Below, piece after piece: positions 60,910-64,000 of a stretch of 64,000 bases of DNA. The DNA is from Mucilaginibacter_A sp050955045 (lineage in GTDB: Bacteria; Bacteroidota; Bacteroidia; Sphingobacteriales; Sphingobacteriaceae), in assembly GCA_050955045.1 (NCBI GenBank), contig JBPBQV010000010.1:1-64000 (forward strand), read 5' to 3'. Made by a program: the position numbers and the translations under genes. Each line of letters begins with the position of its first letter. The stretch's first letter is position 1. The notes beneath the pieces are model-generated. The model did no database searches, was not told where the DNA came from, and was given only the letters and a program-made list of their open reading frames with translations.

Positions 60910-61731
60910 TTACTTATAAAATTTAGGTGATTTTACAAACCAACTTTTGTAAGGAATTAAAGATGACAAGGTTATTGCTACATTCATTTTTATTCGCATC
61001 AAGAACATGGAAGTTTCATTCCTTATTTTAAAATAATTAGTATTAGACAAAACGTTGAAATGATCTTTTTTTTCATCCATCCCATTCTTCAAACTTTCTA
61101 TATGATGCGTTACCATCTTACTTTTAGGAAACACAAAAAACCTACCCGTAGGTGCATAAGGATACTTTTTTATATATTTTGGCAAATTCACAGGCATGTT
61201 TTCTTTTATATAAATATACTTATATTTATTTTTGTATAAGTATTCGCCGATATAATACTCTGGTGTTAACGAAAATGAGAAAACTTCTGGATGAGATTTA
61301 ATAAATGCTGTTTTTATGATAGCAAAATCTGTAGCTAAGTTTACAACATATCTAAAAAATTGTGCGCTTGCCCAAACCGCACTTTCTACTGCCATTCTTT
61401 TGATATACTTTGTAATCAATTCATCTCCGTACACCCAAGTATCAGCCTCTAAAATAACAGTATAATTGCAATCGTTTGGAATGTGTTCCAATCCTGCTTT
61501 TAACAATTGAGAATTACCATTAAAATGTCCGATATTATTTTCAATCTCAATTAATAAGTCAATTTTTTCTACAGTGTTGACATCAATAATATAACCATCT
61601 TTTTTGCCATTAGAAACGACAATGATATAAAAGTCATTATTTTTCCAAGTATCTTTTATAATATCAATACAATATTTTAAATCTTCTATTCTGTTATATA
61701 CTCTTATTAAAACGCATACTTTGTTTAACAT
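60910..61731 (-). CDS. GT-A-like glycosyltransferase of an uncertain family
   Basis: The 273-residue product starts VCVLIRVYNRIEDLKYCIDI, as in GT2. IIVVSNGKKDGY replaces the normal VDDGS motif, and VILEADTWVYGDELI supplies a possible metal-binding D-x-D-like site (EAD). I recognise no closer family. It is in the middle of the glycosyltransferase run, 2 nt downstream of a GT2 gene. Coding sequence is strongly AT-rich, as in its neighbours. Confidence 0.65.
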   Translation of the reverse strand: MLNKVCVLIRVYNRIEDLKYCIDIIKDTWKNNDFYIIVVSNGKKDGYIIDVNTVEKIDLLIEIENNIGHFNGNSQLLKAGLEHIPNDCNYTVILEADTWVYGDELITKYIKRMAVESAVWASAQFFRYVVNLATDFAIIKTAFIKSHPEVFSFSLTPEYYIGEYLYKNKYKYIYIKENMPVNLPKYIKKYPYAPTGRFFVFPKSKMVTHHIESLKNGMDEKKDHFNVLSNTNYFKIRNETSMFLMRIKMNVAITLSSLIPYKSWFVKSPKFYK

Positions 61732-61733
61732 AC

Positions 61734-62489
61734 TTATTTTGTTATCCTATTTGCTTGATAAGCATTAAGTTTAAATAGTTTTGCAATTGTTGTTCTTATA
61801 AATACATAATAATATACAAGCACATTAAAATTTGATTTTATTAATTGAATTTTATTTTCAAAAAAAATATAATCAATATTAGAATCTGAGTAACCGCCAC
61901 CTTCATATTTAGCAATAGTTATTGGTAAATATGTGAATATAAAGTTTTTACTTCCATAACATCGGATATTTAATTCATAATCAGCCTGAATTTTATATTT
62001 TAAATTGTATTGATAAAATTTAAAAACTGTAGCTGGATAAAAAATTGCCTGATGACAGATATTTTTTACTGCAAGCTTAAATGGTGAAAACTTACCATCA
62101 TATAACTTTGAAAAATCTGTGCGGTAAACATTACCATACAAAATTTGATTATCATTACTAAAATTAGCTGCAACTTGATCAAGAACGTCTAATACTGAAT
62201 CACCTGCACCTAAAAAATATATGTATTTACCTTTAGCTAAATTAACGCCTTTATTCATCGCATCATATATACCACTATCCGGTTCACTAATCCAATAAGC
62301 TATTTTATTATCGTATTTTTTTATTATATCAATTGTTCCGTCGGTTGAACCACCATCTACTATAATAAATTCAATATTGTTATATGATTGGTTTATAACA
62401 CTTATTATAGTTTGTTCTATAGTTTCTTTAGCATTAAATACAACTGTTATTATACTTAGTAATAGACTATTTGTAGAAGATATAGGCAT
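61734..62489 (-). CDS. glycosyltransferase family 2 protein (WcaE-like)
   Basis: The 251-residue GT-A enzyme has LSIITVVFNAKETIEQTI, FIIVDGGSTDGTIDIIKKYD and ISEPDSGIYDAMNKGVNLAKG, then YFLGAGDSV with a D at the metal site. This matches the WcaE group of colanic-acid-type transferases. It is the first gene of the four-gene run. A pair of inverted type-A repeats lies upstream of it. Confidence 0.9.
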   Translation of the reverse strand: MPISSTNSLLLSIITVVFNAKETIEQTIISVINQSYNNIEFIIVDGGSTDGTIDIIKKYDNKIAYWISEPDSGIYDAMNKGVNLAKGKYIYFLGAGDSVLDVLDQVAANFSNDNQILYGNVYRTDFSKLYDGKFSPFKLAVKNICHQAIFYPATVFKFYQYNLKYKIQADYELNIRCYGSKNFIFTYLPITIAKYEGGGYSDSNIDYIFFENKIQLIKSNFNVLVYYYVFIRTTIAKLFKLNAYQANRITK

Positions 62490-62542
62490 CCTTAATACAG
62501 TAATGTTTAGAGCTTGTTAATTCTGCTATCAAAAAATTCAAA

Positions 62543-62625
62543 ACACTTCTTTTATGCCTATCTATTACAAAATTGTAATAGACTCTTGTAAAAAAGTATT
62601 TAAATTTAGGTGATAAAAGAAGTAT
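62543..62625. repeat. inverted pair of type-A repeats in the polysaccharide locus
   Basis: ACACTTCTTTTATGC (62543-62557, one base off the core) faces TGATAAAAGAAGTAT (62611-62625) across 53 nt. The centre has its own small inverted repeat (CTATTACAA/TTGTAATAG, 62572-62571 region). It lies between the polymerase stop and the GT2 start, both on the minus strand. Confidence 0.7.
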
Positions 62626-62675
62626 AGCAAAGTACAAACAAAGTTTGTTTAATTGCTTGTTTTTTTAATTAAATA

Positions 62676-63884
62676 TCACTTTGATGATGCTTCAAAAGTA
62701 TTGAATTTTATTTTACTTAGAACAAAAAGTATAATAGGAAATATAAGTTGTAACATAAGACCAGTTAACGTAAACATATTATCGAAAATTGAAAAAAAAT
62801 AAACGGTACATAATGTCGACATTCCTATTATACCTAAAGGATTTTTCAATACAAGAAATGTATATATAAATCCAAATAACCAAAAAACAATTAAAAATAT
62901 GGCAATCCCACCCCAACCAGCATAATTATAGCTTCCAGTTAAAGCTGTTGGTACTGTTAATTGATCAACTATTAAATCTGCACCACGTCGTTTCCGTCCA
63001 AGTAAATCATTGATTTTTTTTGATACAGCATCGGGTAAAATTTCATCAATAACTGTATACATTACACCATTTAATGTAAATGATGGTTTATTTTTAGTAA
63101 TATTATATTGTAAATTACTAAGTGGAGAAGTAATGTATAAATAGGTCCAAAAAAATTCTCCCGGAACGATACTGCTTTTAAATGAATCTGAAGCACCTCC
63201 TATAGCTAATATTACATTACTATTATAAGCTTTGTCAAATTTTGGATTTTGTGTATTGAGATCATTTATTGTTCTGTAATTACCTGCAACTCCAAATAAG
63301 TACATCACCAATAATATCCCACTGATTATTCCAAGGAATTTTTTAATTGTTAGATTAGGTAACTTTATATTTATCCATAAAAAAAACATTGTTATTATAG
63401 ACATCATAATATTGCCTCTCGAAAATGCGAGAACAAAAAAACTTAAACAAAAGACAGAATACAATAAAAATTTTTTACTTCTGGTTTGCATAAATAAGTA
63501 AAAGCAATATATACTAGTAAAACAATTTAACGTTGTTGACAATACAATAACAGTTGGTATACCAAAATTATCATCTCTTACTCCGTTCAAAATAGGTATA
63601 CCACTATAAAAAAAATTTAACGCATAAAGTCCTATATTTATAGTTAACAGTGCCGTGGAATTAATTAATAGTGGCTTTTTAGCTATTGTGTACAGGTTTA
63701 ATTTATTAAAAATTAAGCCTGTTATAGAAAATAAACAAATCAACACTACTAAAAATATAATTAAGGTTGTAGAAAGTTTGGGGAAAATATCAGTCCAACC
63801 AAAAGAATACAACATTAAGCAAAGCAGCCAAGAAATTGAAAATATCGTGTATGGATTAGCGATGCTTTTTAATTGTAATTTCAT
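62676..63884 (-). CDS. oligosaccharide repeat-unit polymerase (Wzy-like)
   Basis: The 402-residue product has about 11-12 membrane segments and a large outer loop (about 205-320) containing GAGDSFKSSIVPGEFFW-like and LPDAVSKKINDLLGRKRRGA sequences, as in O-antigen or EPS polymerases. It links repeat units made on the C55 carrier. The family assignment rests on topology, locus and weak motifs, since Wzy proteins share little sequence. The next gene upstream is 11 nt away and cut off by the window edge. Confidence 0.7.
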   Translation of the reverse strand: MKLQLKSIANPYTIFSISWLLCLMLYSFGWTDIFPKLSTTLIIFLVVLICLFSITGLIFNKLNLYTIAKKPLLINSTALLTINIGLYALNFFYSGIPILNGVRDDNFGIPTVIVLSTTLNCFTSIYCFYLFMQTRSKKFLLYSVFCLSFFVLAFSRGNIMMSIITMFFLWINIKLPNLTIKKFLGIISGILLVMYLFGVAGNYRTINDLNTQNPKFDKAYNSNVILAIGGASDSFKSSIVPGEFFWTYLYITSPLSNLQYNITKNKPSFTLNGVMYTVIDEILPDAVSKKINDLLGRKRRGADLIVDQLTVPTALTGSYNYAGWGGIAIFLIVFWLFGFIYTFLVLKNPLGIIGMSTLCTVYFFSIFDNMFTLTGLMLQLIFPIILFVLSKIKFNTFEASSK

Positions 63885-63895
63885 ACCAAACGCTT

Positions 63896-64000
63896 TTATT
63901 TTTTGGTTACATTTAATCTGACTTTGTGTTTAATATATAAAGGAAACCAGTATATAAATGAATTTTCATACTTTTCATTCTTTGTACCACTAATACCAGA
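63896..64000 (-). CDS. C-terminal fragment of an unidentified gene (cut by the window edge)
   Basis: The minus strand is open from the right edge for 34 codons to a TAA at 63896-63898. It ends ENSFIYWFPLYIKHKVRLNV and TKK. The stop is 11 nt before the polymerase start, the spacing of the other genes of this transcript, so it is probably the end of another polysaccharide gene. No family can be named. Confidence 0.5.
   Translation of the reverse strand, partial: SGISGTKNEKYENSFIYWFPLYIKHKVRLNVTKK

Noticed and set aside
1..64000. tRNA, rRNA or CRISPR features
   Set aside because: I looked through the intergenic regions for cloverleaf-like or regularly spaced repeats and saw none. The dispersed words are irregularly spaced and are not an array.

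Overview
The window looks like a chromosomal segment of a Bacteroidota bacterium, most likely Sphingobacteriaceae (Pedobacter/Mucilaginibacter-like). I judge this from the gene content: paired OmpH/Skp genes followed by BamA, a TamB plus lipoprotein-type TamA (TamL) pair, PorT- and PorG-like proteins, a type IX secretion (T9SS) C-terminal sorting domain, and an ECF sigma factor with a Bacteroidota-type membrane partner. The promoters fit too: many genes are preceded by the Bacteroidota -7 element TAnnTTTG, and purine-rich ribosome sites are weak. The genus is inferred from memory of families, not from a search. I see no rRNA, tRNA, CRISPR array, insertion sequence or prophage.

Layout. 1-7.9 kb (minus): an envelope cluster transcribed hydrolase > CBS/ACT-like protein > NAD kinase > PorG-like barrel > uppS > bamA > ompH > ompH (the last runs off the left edge). 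8.0-11.4 kb (minus): YqeY-like protein, SDR, PorT-like barrel overlapping ubiE/menG, and a VOC protein. 11.5-17.9 kb (plus): engB, UbiA-type prenyltransferase overlapping a Crp/Fnr regulator, NAD-dependent epimerase, M3 oligopeptidase, Na+/H+ antiporter and a DUF433-like small protein. 17.9-22.4 kb: PAP2 phosphatase, APC amino-acid permease, Kup potassium transporter. 22.5-29.2 kb (plus): T9SS-sorted protein, FAH hydrolase, M23 peptidase, Bcp peroxiredoxin, an ECF-sigma/FxVPDxYF-repeat/FWPVY module, and a class-III aminotransferase. 29.3-34.3 kb (minus): DUF58, trxA, dnaE. 34.5-41.9 kb (plus): tamB-tamL. 42-46.9 kb: hydrolase, retropepsin-like protease, gyrB, OmpH-like lipoprotein, nucleoside deaminase. 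46.9-53.8 kb: S4 protein, orphan small gene, dapD, GT4, then a tRNA-maturation run of tsaC-like, CCA transferase, PRiA4_ORF3-like protein and miaA. 53.8-64 kb: an exopolysaccharide locus with initiating transferase, glycosyltransferases, acyltransferase, GDSL lipoprotein and a Wzy-like polymerase; from about 56.3 kb it is visibly more AT-rich than the rest.

The most unusual signal is not a gene. A 15-bp sequence, TGATAAAAGAAGYAT, with a sister form TGATAAAAACAGYAT differing only at two central bases, recurs about 35 times on both strands. It occurs singly next to gene ends and starts, as inverted pairs that form terminator-like hairpins (often between convergent genes), and inside genes in several reading frames. 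This distribution resembles DNA uptake sequences of Neisseria and Haemophilus, or another genome-wide recognition word. I know of no description of it. A second theme is that several TAnnTTTG elements lie only 3-4 nt before the start codon, suggesting leaderless or nearly leaderless mRNAs.
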